From the NCBI RefSeq assembly GCF_001423085.1, contig NZ_LMNU01000001.1, forward strand, positions 737,495-801,494: a stretch of DNA of 64,000 bases. Reading direction: 5' to 3'. The notes below the pieces were generated by a model. That model had not been told where the DNA came from and did no database searches. It saw nothing but the letters and a program-made list of their open reading frames with translations. Numbering within the stretch: position 1 is the first letter of the stretch; every line of letters starts with the position of its first letter. The translations under genes were made by a program, and so were the position numbers. The DNA comes from Methylobacterium sp. Leaf125. Its GTDB lineage: Bacteria; Pseudomonadota; Alphaproteobacteria; Rhizobiales; Beijerinckiaceae. Of the stretch, positions 1-8,940 are shown one piece after another.

Positions 1-360
1 AAGCAGCTCGTCGCGATGGCGCCGCCCGAGAAGGCGTCCCATGCGGGCCTCGCCAGCGTACGCGCGGCGATCGAGCTCGCCGAGCAGGCGGCGGCCCTGG
101 GAGACCTCGGCACCTTCCAGGCCCGCATCGAGGCCGACCCGAGCGATTTCCAGGCTCGCTTCGACCTCGCGCTCGGCCTCAACGGCCGCAACATGCGCGA
201 CGAGGCCGTGGACCAGCTGATCGAGATCGAGCGGCGGGACCGGACCTGGAACGAGGGCGCGGCGCGCAAGCAGCTCCTCACCTTCTTCGAGGCCTGGGGC
301 CTTATGGACAAGGCCTCGATCCGCGGGCGGCGACGCCTGTCGACGCTGGTCTTCGCGTGA
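1..360 (+). CDS. Thioredoxin-domain co-chaperone, YbbN/CnoX type, C-terminal part (5' cut by window edge)
   Basis: The reading frame is open to base 1, so only the last ~119 residues are seen. The visible part is a helical TPR-like segment: ISLAEQ-like helix pairs with A/L spacing, a stretch resembling 'EADPSDFQARFDLALGLNG' and the closing 'ARKQLLTFFEAWG'. This is the usual C-terminus of alphaproteobacterial tetratricopeptide thioredoxins (YbbN/CnoX), which hold unfolded proteins and protect them from oxidation. The thioredoxin domain itself lies outside the window, so its active-site cysteines cannot be checked. The LON-domain gene starts 28 bases downstream on the same strand, a common pairing in this group. 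Confidence 0.8.
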   Translation, partial: KQLVAMAPPEKASHAGLASVRAAIELAEQAAALGDLGTFQARIEADPSDFQARFDLALGLNGRNMRDEAVDQLIEIERRDRTWNEGAARKQLLTFFEAWGLMDKASIRGRRRLSTLVFA

Positions 361-388
361 GGCCGCGAACGAACCGCAGGGGAACACG

Positions 389-1057
389 ATGAGCACGCAT
401 GCGGGCTACAAGGGACCGGCCGACTGCCCCGGAGTGATTCCGGTCTTCCCGCTGCCCGGTGCGCTGCTGTTGCCGCGCGGACAGATGCCGCTGAACATCT
501 TCGAGCCGCGCTACCTCGCCATGATCGACGATGCCCTGCGCACGGACCGGATCATCGGCATGATCCAGCCCGACGTGGAAGCGGGGTCGTCGCCGATGAC
601 GCCGAAGCTCTTCCGCGTCGGATGCGCCGGGCGGATCACCCAGTTCGCCGAGACCGGTGACGGGCGCTACCTCATCTCGCTCACTGGCATCGCCCGGTTC
701 CGGGTGGAGAGCGAACTCGCCACCACCACCCGCTACCGCCGCTGCCAGGTCTCCTACGACGACTTCGCCTCGGATTTCGAGGCGCGCGCGGGCGAGGAGG
801 CGGTGGACCGCGAGGGCGTGCTCAAGGCCCTGCGCGACTTCGTCGAGGTCAACGACCTGAAGGTCGATTGGGCCGGCATCGAAGAGGCGCCCAACGAAGC
901 GCTGGTCAACGCCCTCTGCATGATGAGTCCCTTCGGCGCCCGCGAGAAGCAGGCCATGCTGGAGGCGCCGGACCTCAAGACGCGGGCAGAGGTCTTGATT
1001 GCGGTGACCGAAATGGAGTTGGTGCGCGGGTCGGGCTCCGAGCCCACGCTGCAGTAG
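389..1057 (+). CDS. Stand-alone LON substrate-binding domain protein
   Basis: This 222-residue protein corresponds only to the N-terminal substrate-binding domain of Lon protease. The signature lies at residues ~18-45 (IPVFPLPGALLLPRG followed by IFEPRYLAM). No AAA+ Walker motifs or Ser-Lys protease dyad follow, so it should not be proteolytic. Such proteins are common in alphaproteobacteria as 'peptidase S16 LON domain' proteins of unknown role. It is preceded by an AGGGGA-like ribosome binding site and lies between the YbbN-like gene and the Trm112-like gene, probably in one transcript. It is probably cytoplasmic; no signal or membrane segment is visible. Confidence 0.88.
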   Translation: MSTHAGYKGPADCPGVIPVFPLPGALLLPRGQMPLNIFEPRYLAMIDDALRTDRIIGMIQPDVEAGSSPMTPKLFRVGCAGRITQFAETGDGRYLISLTGIARFRVESELATTTRYRRCQVSYDDFASDFEARAGEEAVDREGVLKALRDFVEVNDLKVDWAGIEEAPNEALVNALCMMSPFGAREKQAMLEAPDLKTRAEVLIAVTEMELVRGSGSEPTLQ

Positions 1058-1084
1058 TTTTCTCCCGCGAAGGATACGCCCCAG

Positions 1085-1291
1085 ATGGCCGATGACACCC
1101 CGAGCCCCGTCGAGGCCACCCGCGTCGACCCCAAGCTCCTCGAGCTCCTCGTCTGCCCGCTGACGAAGAACACCCTCGAGTACGATGCCGGCCGCCAGGA
1201 GCTGGTGAGCCGGTCCGCCCGACTCGCCTACCCGATCCGCGACGGCATCCCGATCATGCTGCCCGAAGAGGCGCGCGCGCTCACCGACTGA
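1085..1291 (+). CDS. Trm112-like / UPF0434 family small protein
   Basis: A 68-residue protein with the family core '[17 protein letters not shown]' at residues ~19-35 and the closing '[17 protein letters not shown]'. Members are related to the Trm112 methyltransferase-activating subunit. The bacterial versions (YcaR-like) have no firmly established function. Only one cysteine of the zinc ribbon is retained, as in many bacterial members. It starts 27 bases after the LON-domain gene and ends 14 bases before the asparaginase gene, so it is likely in the same operon. Confidence 0.85.
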   Translation: MADDTPSPVEATRVDPKLLELLVCPLTKNTLEYDAGRQELVSRSARLAYPIRDGIPIMLPEEARALTD

Positions 1292-1305
1292 TCGGCCCCG
1301 CCGGC

Positions 1306-2301
1306 ATGACCGACCGCCCGACCGTCGCCATCGTCGCCACCGGCGGCACCATCGCGATGACGCACGATCCCGTCACGGGGGCCCCGGTCCCCGCCCTGAC
1401 GGGGGCCGACCTCGCCGCCGCGGTGCCGCGGCTGTCGGACCTCGCGCGGATCGAGGTCGTGGAATTCGCCAACCTGCCGAGCGCCTATATGGGCCCCGAC
1501 CTCTGGCCCGGCCTCAGCCGCACGGTCGCGGACCTGCTGGCGCGCTCGGACATCGCGGGTGCCATCGTCCTGCACGGCACCGACACCCTCGATCAGACCG
1601 CCTACTTCCTCGACCTGACGCTGGCGAGCGACAAGCCTGTGGTGATGGTGGGCGCCCAGCGCAACGCCTCCGAGGCGGATGCCGACGGTGCGCGCAACCT
1701 CCTGAACGCGGTCCGGCAGATCCTGGCCCAGGGCGCGCGCGAAGATCTGCAGGGGCTGGGCGTGACGGTGACGCTCAACCACAACATCAACGCCGCCCGC
1801 GAGGTGCGGAAGTCCCACACCAACAACGTCGAGACCTTCAATTCCGGCGAGGCCGGCTTCCTCGGCCAGGTGGACGAGGACCGGGTCGTGTTCGCCCGCA
1901 AGTCCCTGCGGCGCCAGACCCTGCCGCTCCCCGCGCGGCTCGCCCGGGTCGAGCTCGTGGCGATGGCGGCCGGCACCGACGGGCGCCAGCTCCGTCACGC
2001 GGTGGCGGACGGGGCCGAGGGCGTGGTGATCGCCGCCTACGGCTTCGGCAACGTCAATGAGGCCCTCTACGACGCGGTGGTCGAGGCGATCGCCGCCGGC
2101 GTCACCATCGTGGTGGCGAGCCAGGTTCCGCATGGCCGGGCGCTGCCCGTCTACGGCTTCAAGGGCGGCGGCAGCACGCTGCGGGCGGCCGGGGCGGTCT
2201 TCGCCGACGACCTCTCGCCGGACAAGGCCCGGGTCCTGGCGCTGCTCGCCCTGCCGATCACGCGGGACCGCCAAGCATTGCAGGCGTATTACGACCGGTA
2301 A
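1306..2301 (+). CDS. ansA: L-asparaginase (asparaginase/glutaminase fold)
   Basis: 331 residues. It hydrolyses asparagine to aspartate and ammonia. The first catalytic threonine is in ATGGTIAM (residues 11-18). The second catalytic block is HGTDTLDQTAYFL (~89-101), and the family lysine is in 'KPVVMVGAQR' (~113 onward). There is no signal peptide, so it should be cytoplasmic and type I-like, although alphaproteobacterial sequences do not sort cleanly into types I and II. The chosen ATG gives the motif at its usual distance from the N-terminus. Specificity for asparagine over glutamine cannot be decided from sequence. Confidence 0.88.
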   Translation: MTDRPTVAIVATGGTIAMTHDPVTGAPVPALTGADLAAAVPRLSDLARIEVVEFANLPSAYMGPDLWPGLSRTVADLLARSDIAGAIVLHGTDTLDQTAYFLDLTLASDKPVVMVGAQRNASEADADGARNLLNAVRQILAQGAREDLQGLGVTVTLNHNINAAREVRKSHTNNVETFNSGEAGFLGQVDEDRVVFARKSLRRQTLPLPARLARVELVAMAAGTDGRQLRHAVADGAEGVVIAAYGFGNVNEALYDAVVEAIAAGVTIVVASQVPHGRALPVYGFKGGGSTLRAAGAVFADDLSPDKARVLALLALPITRDRQALQAYYDR

Positions 2302-2512
2302 CGCCAAGCTCCGGCATGGTCGTTCCCCATGGTCAGGGCCTGTTCAGACACGCTCGGCAATAAGTCTCATCAGTCGATTGCGGCGCTTGTCACAATCCTG
2401 CCGCTTCGGTGGGTATGCTCAGCGCACTCTCACTTGATCGTCTGCTTGAAAAGTCGGTGCGCCATCCTGTGGCCGCGGCGCGGGCGGACGCGATTTTGCC
2501 GAAGGATGATGC

Positions 2513-2908
2513 ATGTCCAAACTTGCGGTGGTTCTGGCGCTCGGAGCCGGCCTGTCCTCGCCCGCGATGATCCCGGCCGCCGCCCGTGACGGCGGAAACT
2601 TCAACGGGACTTGGTCGGTGGAACTCGTGACCGAGAGCGGCATGGTCTGCGACAGCCGCTACACCTACGGGGTCTCGGTGCAGGAGGGGCACGTGCGCCT
2701 CACCTCCGCGGCGGCCGGCGCCACCCTGAACGGCCGCGTCGGGCCGGACGGGACGGTCGGCCTCAACGTCTCGAACGGCACGGCTTCGGGTGCGGTCTCG
2801 GGTCGCCTCCAGGCCCAGAGCGGCGGCGGCACCTGGAAGGTGTCCTCGCTGTGCTCGGGCCGCTGGACGGCCCGGCGTCACACCACCCGGACCGCGCAGG
2901 CGGACTAG
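2513..2908 (+). CDS. Small secreted protein of unknown function
   Basis: 131 residues. The N-terminus (MSKLAVVLALGAGLSS followed by a small-residue AAA site near residue 24) looks like a Sec signal peptide. The mature part contains 'FNGTWSVELVTESGMVC' and a second cysteine near the C-terminus ('SSLCSGRW'), allowing one disulfide, and it alternates short beta-like stretches (GTVGLNV, GAVSGRL). It resembles the many small periplasmic 'hypothetical exported' proteins of Methylobacterium, but I do not recognise a family. It stands alone between the asparaginase gene and a convergent gene. An AAGGATG-like site precedes the ATG. Confidence 0.7.
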   Translation: MSKLAVVLALGAGLSSPAMIPAAARDGGNFNGTWSVELVTESGMVCDSRYTYGVSVQEGHVRLTSAAAGATLNGRVGPDGTVGLNVSNGTASGAVSGRLQAQSGGGTWKVSSLCSGRWTARRHTTRTAQAD

Positions 2909-3042
2909 CTTTCACAGGGCTGGTCGGCCCCCGGGCTCGGAAACCCCAGGGGTACGCAACCACGCTGCCACGCCTCACCCCTCCCCGCAGGGGGAGAGGG
3001 ACGGGCCGGCCGGATGCGTGTTCCGGCCGCCGGTTCAGGGCC
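2909..3042. other. Convergent intergenic region with GC-rich hairpin
   Basis: The two flanking genes converge here. It contains a short inverted repeat (cccctccccgcagggggagagg) near 2980-3001 of the kind dispersed between genes in GC-rich alphaproteobacteria. It may serve as a terminator, but there is no clear T tract. No gene is seen. Confidence 0.4.
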
Positions 3043-3411
3043 TCAGGCGGCCGCGAGCCACTGGCGCGCTTCCTCGATATGGGCCCGGTCGAAGGTCTTG
3101 ATCTGGGCCGGCGAGACCTTGCCGAAGGTGTCGGCGATCATCCGCAGCCAGGAGGCGTCGGTCACCAGGGCGACGTGGCTGACGCCCTTCATCATGGCGA
3201 GGCCGAAGCGCGGGTCCTTGAAGAACGCGGCCGGCTCCATGCCCTTGAAGTCGCGTACGTCTTCCAGGAGCTTGATCTTGCCGCCCTTGTCGAGGTCGGC
3301 CTGCATGGCGGAGATCACGGTGTTCATGTCGGCATCGGTGATCTGGCCGTCGACCACGATCTCGGCGACGCTCGAATCCGGCTTCTTGGTGTAGGTCAGC
3401 ACGTGTGGCAC
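3043..3411 (-). CDS. SpoIIAA-like (STAS-related) protein
   Basis: 122 residues matching the SpoIIAA-like family: an N-terminal beta hairpin (VAEIVVDGQITDADM), an acidic helix region, then the typical 'KIKLLEDVRDFKGMEPAAFFKD' and 'HVALVTDASWLR' segments at ~48-90. The family folds like STAS/CRAL-TRIO domains and is of unknown function in Proteobacteria; it is usually a single-domain cytoplasmic protein. No phosphorylatable serine in the anti-sigma-antagonist arrangement can be identified. It lies 44 bases upstream of the end of the minus-strand priA gene, but the gap and its own start suggest an independent unit. Confidence 0.8.
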   Translation of the reverse strand: MPHVLTYTKKPDSSVAEIVVDGQITDADMNTVISAMQADLDKGGKIKLLEDVRDFKGMEPAAFFKDPRFGLAMMKGVSHVALVTDASWLRMIADTFGKVSPAQIKTFDRAHIEEARQWLAAA

Positions 3412-3455
3412 TCCTCAGGGGGTCGAACGCTACCCAAGCGAACGTCGAGCCAGCG

Positions 3456-5714
3456 TTATAGGAAACTCTGCGGGTCCACGTCGATGGCGACCTTCACGTT
3501 GCCGCGAACCTTCGGGCCGCGCGCCAGCCACGCGCGCAGGTAGGTCTGCAGGTCGACGGTGCGCTCGGTCTTCACCAGCAGCCGGAAGCGGTAGCGACCG
3601 CGGATCAGCGCGAGCGGCGCCTCGGCCGGGCCGAGCACCATCACGCCCTCCGGCGGCTCGGCGGCCCGGGCCAGCGCCTGCCCGTGGGCCTCGGCCACCT
3701 CGCGCTCGTTCGCCGAGACGATGAGGGCGGCCAGACGCCCGAACGGCGGCAGGCCGGCGGCCTCGCGGGCGCCGATCTCCTCCTCGTAGAAGCGCTCGGA
3801 ATCCCCCGAGAGCAGGGCCGCGATCACCGGGTGCTCCGGCTGGTAGGTCTGCAGCAGGGCGCGGCCCGGCTTCTCGCCGCGGCCGGCGCGGCCGGTGACC
3901 TGCTGCAGCAGCTGGAAGGTGCGCTCGGCCGCCCGCGGGTCGCCGGAGGTCAGGCCGATATCGGCGTCGAGGACGCCCACCAGGGTGAGGTGCGGGAAGT
4001 TGTGCCCCTTGGCCACGAGCTGCGTGCCGATGACGATGTCGCAGCCGCCCTCCGCCACGGTCTGGAGCTCGGCCCGCAGGCGCTCGGCCCCGCCGGGGAA
4101 GTCGCTCGACAGGACGATGACGCGCTTCTCCGGGAAGAGCTCGGCCACCTCCTCGGCGATGCGCTCCACCCCGGGGCCGCAGGGGGTGAGGTTGTCGAAG
4201 GTGCCGCATTCCGAGCAGGAATCCGGGCGCCGCTCGGCATAGCCGCACTGGTGGCAGACCAGCGCCCGGCGGAAGCGGTGCTCCACCAGCCAGGTCGAGC
4301 AGTTGCGGCACTGGTAGCGGTGGCCGCAGGCCCGGCACAGGGTCAGGGGCGCGTAGCCCCGCCGGTTGAGGAAGAGCAGGGCCTGGTCGCCCGAATCCAC
4401 GGTCTCCCGCACGGCCGCGACCAGGGCCGGGGCGATGAAGCGCCCGCGCTCGGGCTTGTCGGCGCGCATGTCGATGGCGGCGATGTCGGGCAGGCGCCGG
4501 CCGCCGAAGCGCTCGGGCAGGGCGATGCGGCGGTAGCGGCCGCGCTCGGCATTGACCCGGGTCTCGATGGAGGGCGTCGCGGAGGCCAGCACCACCGGGC
4601 AGTTCTCGATCCGCCCGCGCACCACTGCCATGTCGCGGGCGTGGTAGTGCACCCCGTCCTCCTGCTTGTAGGCGGCCTCGTGCTCCTCATCGACGACGAT
4701 GAGGCCGAGATCGGCGAACGGCAGGAACAGGGCCGAGCGCGCGCCCACCACCACGGCGATCGCGCCGGCCGTGACCCCGGCCCGGATGCGCTCGCGGCGC
4801 TTGCCGCCCACCCCCGAGTGCCAGGCCGCCGGGCGGGCGCCGAAGCGCTCGGCGAAGCGATCGAGGAACTGCGCCGTGAGCGCGATTTCCGGCATCAGGA
4901 TCAGGGCCTGGTGGCCGCGGCGGACGCAATCGGCCACCGCCTCGAAATACACCTCCGTCTTGCCCGAGCCGGTGACGCCCTCCAGCAACACGGTGGGGGC
5001 CTTCGCCTCGGCGCCCGGCGGCGCCACCTTGCCGTCCGCGCCGGCGGGCATCGGCAGGGGATCGCCGATGGCGTCCGTGGCCGGTGGCGCGTCGGGCGCG
5101 GGGTTCATCAGGGCGACGAGCTCCCGCACTGCCGCCTCCTGCGCCTCCGAGAGGGGCACGCGGGCGTGGTCCGGGTCCGGCGGTACGGCGACGGGCTCGG
5201 GGGCCAGGGCCATCGCCTCGAGGGCACCGTCGTCGATGAGGCCGTCGACGACGCTGAGGGAGACGCCGGCCTCCTTGGCCAGCGCGCTCTTGCCCCGCAT
5301 CGCCCCGTCGGCCGCCACCGCCAGCACCTTGGTGCGCGCCGCGGTCGGCCGGGAGGGGGCCTTGCCGGAGGCCCGGACACCGACCCGCACCGTCTCGGTC
5401 AGCGCCGCCTCGTCGGGCAGCCGCAGGGCCATGGCCAGCGCCGAGCCCTTCGGCGCCAGGGTGTAGCGGGCGAGCCAGTCGACGAGTTCGCGCAGCGCAT
5501 CCGGCAGGGCCGGCACGTCGATCCGGCCCGTCACCGGTCGCAGGTTCGAGCCGCCCGGGCTCTGGCGCACGCCCCAGACCACCCCGACCGTCTCCCGCGG
5601 CCCGAGGGGGATCTGCACGACCTCGCCGACCGCGAGGTCGAGCCCGGCCGGCACGGCGTAGCTGTAGGCGCTGTCCAGCGCCAGCGGGATCAGGATCTCG
5701 GCGACGCAGGGCAT
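3456..5714 (-). CDS. priA: Primosomal replication protein N' (PriA helicase)
   Basis: 752 residues. This 3'-5' superfamily 2 DNA helicase reloads the replisome at collapsed forks. The N-terminal DNA-binding domain starts 'VAEILIPLALDSAYSYAVP'. Walker A is GVTGSGKTEVY, the Walker B/DEAH-type motif is DEEH, and an eight-cysteine zinc region (CRACGHRYQC, CNC-type, CHQCGYAERRPDSCSEC) interrupts the second helicase lobe as the family requires. C-terminal blocks GTQLVAKGHNFPHLT and QVTGRAGRGEKPG are present. The frame runs open upstream to 6425, but that region overlaps the hydrolase gene on the other strand and is compositional. The ATG at 5714, just before the conserved N-terminus, is chosen. Confidence 0.96.
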   Translation of the reverse strand: MPCVAEILIPLALDSAYSYAVPAGLDLAVGEVVQIPLGPRETVGVVWGVRQSPGGSNLRPVTGRIDVPALPDALRELVDWLARYTLAPKGSALAMALRLPDEAALTETVRVGVRASGKAPSRPTAARTKVLAVAADGAMRGKSALAKEAGVSLSVVDGLIDDGALEAMALAPEPVAVPPDPDHARVPLSEAQEAAVRELVALMNPAPDAPPATDAIGDPLPMPAGADGKVAPPGAEAKAPTVLLEGVTGSGKTEVYFEAVADCVRRGHQALILMPEIALTAQFLDRFAERFGARPAAWHSGVGGKRRERIRAGVTAGAIAVVVGARSALFLPFADLGLIVVDEEHEAAYKQEDGVHYHARDMAVVRGRIENCPVVLASATPSIETRVNAERGRYRRIALPERFGGRRLPDIAAIDMRADKPERGRFIAPALVAAVRETVDSGDQALLFLNRRGYAPLTLCRACGHRYQCRNCSTWLVEHRFRRALVCHQCGYAERRPDSCSECGTFDNLTPCGPGVERIAEEVAELFPEKRVIVLSSDFPGGAERLRAELQTVAEGGCDIVIGTQLVAKGHNFPHLTLVGVLDADIGLTSGDPRAAERTFQLLQQVTGRAGRGEKPGRALLQTYQPEHPVIAALLSGDSERFYEEEIGAREAAGLPPFGRLAALIVSANEREVAEAHGQALARAAEPPEGVMVLGPAEAPLALIRGRYRFRLLVKTERTVDLQTYLRAWLARGPKVRGNVKVAIDVDPQSFL

Positions 5715-5810
5715 CGGGCGGGGCTTTGACGGAACATAACCGGAATATAAGCATGCCGGAGGCAATGCGCGACCGCCGCGCAGTCGATCATCGCCCGGAG
5801 GCGCTCCAGC

Positions 5811-6527
5811 ATGGACCGACCCGAACCCCAGGCCTCCGGCATGGCCGGCGATCCGGCCCCCGAGGGCGTCCTGCTCCTGCACGGCCTCGCCCGGCGGGCC
5901 GCCTCCCTGGCCCGGATGGAGCATGCCCTCCGGGCCGGCGGGTTCGCGACGCTCAACCTCGATTATCCCTCCCGCAAGGCGGGACTCGGCGAACTGGCGG
6001 GCATCATCGGACCGCCCGCCGCCGCCTTCGCCGCCCGGACGCGGACCCTCCACGTGGTCACCCACTCGATGGGCGGGCTCCTCGCCCGGGCCTGGCTCAA
6101 CGGAGGCCGGCCGGCCAATCTCGGACGGGTGGTGATGTTGGGGCCGCCGAACGGGGGCAGCGAGGTCGCCGACCGGCTCCACGCCCTGCGCGCCTACCGG
6201 CGCATCTTCGGCCCGGCCGGCGCCCAGTTGACCACCCGGCCGGACGAAAGCCTGCGCGGCCTCCTCGGCCCCGTCGACTATCCCCTCGGGATCATCGCGG
6301 GCGATCGCACGCTCTATCCCCTGGAATCCTGGCTGATGCTGCCGGGACCCGATGACGGCCGGGTCACCGTCGCACGCACGCGGGTCGCCGGGATGGCCGA
6401 CCACATCACCTTGCACACCAGCCACGGCCTGATGATGCGCAACCCCGCCGTCATCGGCGAGACCCTGCGCTTCCTGCGCACCGGAGGGTTTTCGCCGCCC
6501 GATCGCGGTGACACAAGGCGCGCATGA
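5811..6527 (+). CDS. Alpha/beta-hydrolase, lipase/esterase-like
   Basis: 238 residues. The oxyanion loop is LLLHGLARR (~21-29) and the nucleophile elbow is THSMGGLLARAWL (serine near residue 86), followed by 'MLGPPNGGSEVADRL', a signature of bacterial triacylglycerol-lipase/PGAP1-like hydrolases. A late histidine in the 'HITLHTSHGLM' region completes the expected Ser-Asp-His set. There is no signal peptide, so it is probably cytoplasmic. Its TGA overlaps the ATG of the iron-transport ATPase by 4 bases (ATGA), implying translational coupling. Substrate unknown; an esterase acting on an iron-chelate or lipid is possible but unproven. Confidence 0.85.
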   Translation: MDRPEPQASGMAGDPAPEGVLLLHGLARRAASLARMEHALRAGGFATLNLDYPSRKAGLGELAGIIGPPAAAFAARTRTLHVVTHSMGGLLARAWLNGGRPANLGRVVMLGPPNGGSEVADRLHALRAYRRIFGPAGAQLTTRPDESLRGLLGPVDYPLGIIAGDRTLYPLESWLMLPGPDDGRVTVARTRVAGMADHITLHTSHGLMMRNPAVIGETLRFLRTGGFSPPDRGDTRRA

Positions 6528-7645
6528 GCCTCGACGCGCCCCAGCCCGATCCCGTGCCGCCGCGCCTCGACCTGCGCGGGATCGGCCTGCGCTTCGGCGC
6601 GGTGCGGGCGCTCGCCGACGTCACGCTCCAGGTCCGGCCCGGCGAAATCCTGGCCCTGCTCGGCGATTCCGGTTGCGGCAAGAGCACGCTCCTGCGGGCC
6701 ATCGCCGGGCTGGAGCAGCCGGAGACCGGCACGATCCGGCTCGATGGCGCCCTGGTGAGCGCGGACGGCCGCGGCGTCGCCCCCGAGGCGCGGGGCGTCG
6801 GGCTGATGTTCCAGGACTACGCGCTGTTCCCCCACCTGACCGTGGCGGAGAACGTCCGCTTCGGCCTGCACGGCAAGAGCTTCCGGGACAGACGCTTCCG
6901 AGACAAGAGCCTTCGCGGCAGGCCCACCGCCGAGGCCCGAACCCTGGCGCAGGCCCGGCTGGAGCAGGTCGGCCTCGCCGACCGGGCCGAGAGCTATCCC
7001 GGCACCCTCTCGGGCGGCGAGAGCCAGCGCGTCGCTCTGGCCCGTGCCCTGGCCCCGGGGCCGCGCGTCCTCCTCCTCGACGAGCCGTTCTCGAACCTCG
7101 ACCGCCGCACCCGCGACCGGGTCCGCGACGACACCCTCGCGGTCCTGCGCGCCAGCGGCGCCACCGCGCTCCTCGTCACCCACGACCCCGAGGAGGCCCT
7201 GGGCTTCGCCGACCGCATCGCCCTGATGCGGCGGGGGCGCATCGTGCAGATCGGCACCGGGCCGGACCTGTATGGCCGCCCCGCGACGCGCTTTGCCGCC
7301 CGCTTCTTCGGCGACCTCGTCGAGATCGGCGGGACCTGCCGCGGCGGCAGCGTGGCGACGCCGTTCGGCCCGGTCCCCGCACCGGGCCACGCCGAGGGCG
7401 CCGCCGTCACCCTGTGCCTGCGCCCCGAGGCCATCCGCCTCGGCGCGCCGGAAGCGTCCCTCCGGGCCGTCGTGCGTGAGCGCCGCTTCCTCGGAGCGAG
7501 CGCCCTCCTGACCCTGTCGGCGGAGGGGCTGCCCGAGCCCCTGCGCCTACCCGTACCGGCGGACGACCCGCACGGGCCGGGGGATTCGGTCGGCCTGAGC
7601 CTGGACCGGGATCGCGGCTTTATTTTTGCCGACGAGACGGATTAA
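6524..7645 (+). CDS. fbpC: Iron(III) ABC transporter ATP-binding protein
   Basis: 373 residues. It powers Fe3+ import together with the binding protein and permease downstream. Walker A is GDSGCGKSTLL (~45-55), Q-loop FQDYALFPHLTV, signature LSGGESQRVALARAL, Walker B VLLLDEPFSNLD and H-loop LLVTHDPEEAL. The C-terminal ~110 residues form the regulatory OB-like domain found in FbpC/PotA-type ATPases. Oddly, an arginine-rich insert with a duplicated phrase (SFRDRRFRDKSLRGRP) lies between the Q-loop and the signature, where homologues are usually shorter. Assignment to iron rests on the neighbours; a spermidine or thiamine transporter would be the alternative. Confidence 0.88.
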   Translation: MSLDAPQPDPVPPRLDLRGIGLRFGAVRALADVTLQVRPGEILALLGDSGCGKSTLLRAIAGLEQPETGTIRLDGALVSADGRGVAPEARGVGLMFQDYALFPHLTVAENVRFGLHGKSFRDRRFRDKSLRGRPTAEARTLAQARLEQVGLADRAESYPGTLSGGESQRVALARALAPGPRVLLLDEPFSNLDRRTRDRVRDDTLAVLRASGATALLVTHDPEEALGFADRIALMRRGRIVQIGTGPDLYGRPATRFAARFFGDLVEIGGTCRGGSVATPFGPVPAPGHAEGAAVTLCLRPEAIRLGAPEASLRAVVRERRFLGASALLTLSAEGLPEPLRLPVPADDPHGPGDSVGLSLDRDRGFIFADETD

Positions 7646-7781
7646 AACACAGGGCCGGGTCGAACCTGAGTTCGGTTCAGGGCAATAGTTTCGAATTGTT
7701 TTAAGTCCAAAACATCGTGCTTGTCTTTTTCGCGCCGATGCTTCTGAACACCCGCCACGTTTCGACGGAAGGGTTTCGACT
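7646..7781 (+). promoter_or_regulatory. Iron-transport promoter region with ICE-like site and palindrome
   Basis: An AT-rich island in otherwise GC-rich DNA, just upstream of the iron-binding-protein gene. Bases 7689-7705 (tttcgaattgttttaag) match 14 of 17 positions of the iron control element bound by Irr as I remember it (TTTRGAAYNRTTCYAAA). Overlapping it, 7697-7714 is a palindrome with arms TGTTTT and AAAACA around a 6-base spacer. Both are seen directly; their role in iron control is inferred. Confidence 0.45.
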
Positions 7782-8804
7782 ATGGCGGGTGGGATCAAGG
7801 CAATCGGATTCGCGGGCTTCGCGCTGGCGGCCCTGATCGGCACGGCGTCAGCGGTGGAGGTCAACCTCTACACCACCCGCGAGCCCGGCCTGATCCGGCC
7901 CCTGCTCGACGCCTTCACGGCCAAGAGCGGCGTCACCGTCAACACGGTGTTCGTCGAGAAGGGGCTCGCCGAGCGCGTGGCGGCCGAGGGCGCCCGCGCC
8001 AAGGCCGACGTGCTGATGACCGTGGATGTCGGCAACCTCATCGACCTCGTCGACCGCGACCTCGCCCAGCCGGTGCGCTCGGGCGTGCTGGAGGCGGCGG
8101 TGCCCGCCACCCTGCGCGATGCGGAGGGGCGCTGGTTCGCCCTCTCCATGCGGGCCCGGGTGCTCTACGCCGACAAGGACCTCGCCGACCTCAAGGCCAT
8201 CACCTACGAGGGGCTGGCCGACCCGACCTGGAAGGGCGGTCTCTGCCTGCGCTCGGGCCAGCACCCCTACAACACGGCCCTCGTCGCCCATTATCTCGTC
8301 AAGCACGGCCCGGAGAAGACCGAGGCCTGGCTGCGGGCGCTGAAGGCCAACCTCGCCCGCAAGCCCGCCGGCGGCGACCGGGACGTCGCCCGCGACATCC
8401 TGGCCGAGACCTGCAAGATCGGCCTCGGCAATTCCTACTATGTCGGACTGATGCGCTCCGGCCGCGGCGGCCCCGAGCAGCAGAAGTGGGGCGAGGGCAT
8501 CAAGGTGGTGATGCCGACCTTCGCGGGCGGCGGCACCCACGTGAACATCTCCGGCGCGGTGGTGGCCAGGAACGCCCCCAACCGCGACGCGGCGGTCAAG
8601 CTCCTCGAGTACCTCGTCTCCGACGAGGCCCAGGCACTCTACGCCAAGGCCGATTACGAGTACCCGGTGAAGGCCGGCGCGCCGATCGACCCGCTTCTCA
8701 CCGCCCTCGGGCCCCTGACCCTCGATTCCGTGCCGCTCGTCGAGATCGCCCGCAACCGCAAGGCGGCGAGCCTGCTCCTCGACACCGTCGGCTTCGACAA
8801 CTGA
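7782..8804 (+). CDS. fbpA: Iron(III) ABC transporter substrate-binding protein
   Basis: 340 residues. A Sec signal peptide (AIGFAGFALAALIGTASA, ending near residue 24) leads into 'VEVNLYTTREPGLIRPLLDAF', the standard opening of periplasmic ferric-binding proteins. The paired-tyrosine iron-binding region is visible as 'NSYYVGLMRSG' (~212-222), and the hinge motif 'GTHVNISGAVVARNAPN' follows. It captures Fe3+ in the periplasm and delivers it to the permease. It lies between ATPase and permease genes with its own upstream AT-rich regulatory region, so it may be expressed more strongly than its neighbours. Confidence 0.93.
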   Translation: MAGGIKAIGFAGFALAALIGTASAVEVNLYTTREPGLIRPLLDAFTAKSGVTVNTVFVEKGLAERVAAEGARAKADVLMTVDVGNLIDLVDRDLAQPVRSGVLEAAVPATLRDAEGRWFALSMRARVLYADKDLADLKAITYEGLADPTWKGGLCLRSGQHPYNTALVAHYLVKHGPEKTEAWLRALKANLARKPAGGDRDVARDILAETCKIGLGNSYYVGLMRSGRGGPEQQKWGEGIKVVMPTFAGGGTHVNISGAVVARNAPNRDAAVKLLEYLVSDEAQALYAKADYEYPVKAGAPIDPLLTALGPLTLDSVPLVEIARNRKAASLLLDTVGFDN

Positions 8805-8940
8805 GGGGAAGGCTCTCTTCTCCGCAGCCCGTGCGCCACCGCCTGGCCTCCTTGCAGAGGTCAGGATGGCGTCGGGGGTTCGCCGAGAGATCCGCCGCAC
8901 TCCCATCGAGCCGGACGAAGCCCGAGGCCACAGGATCCGC

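Noticed and set aside
5714-6425. N-terminal extension of PriA by 237 residues
   Set aside because: Overlaps the hydrolase gene on the other strand and is not PriA-like; the conserved start is at 5714.
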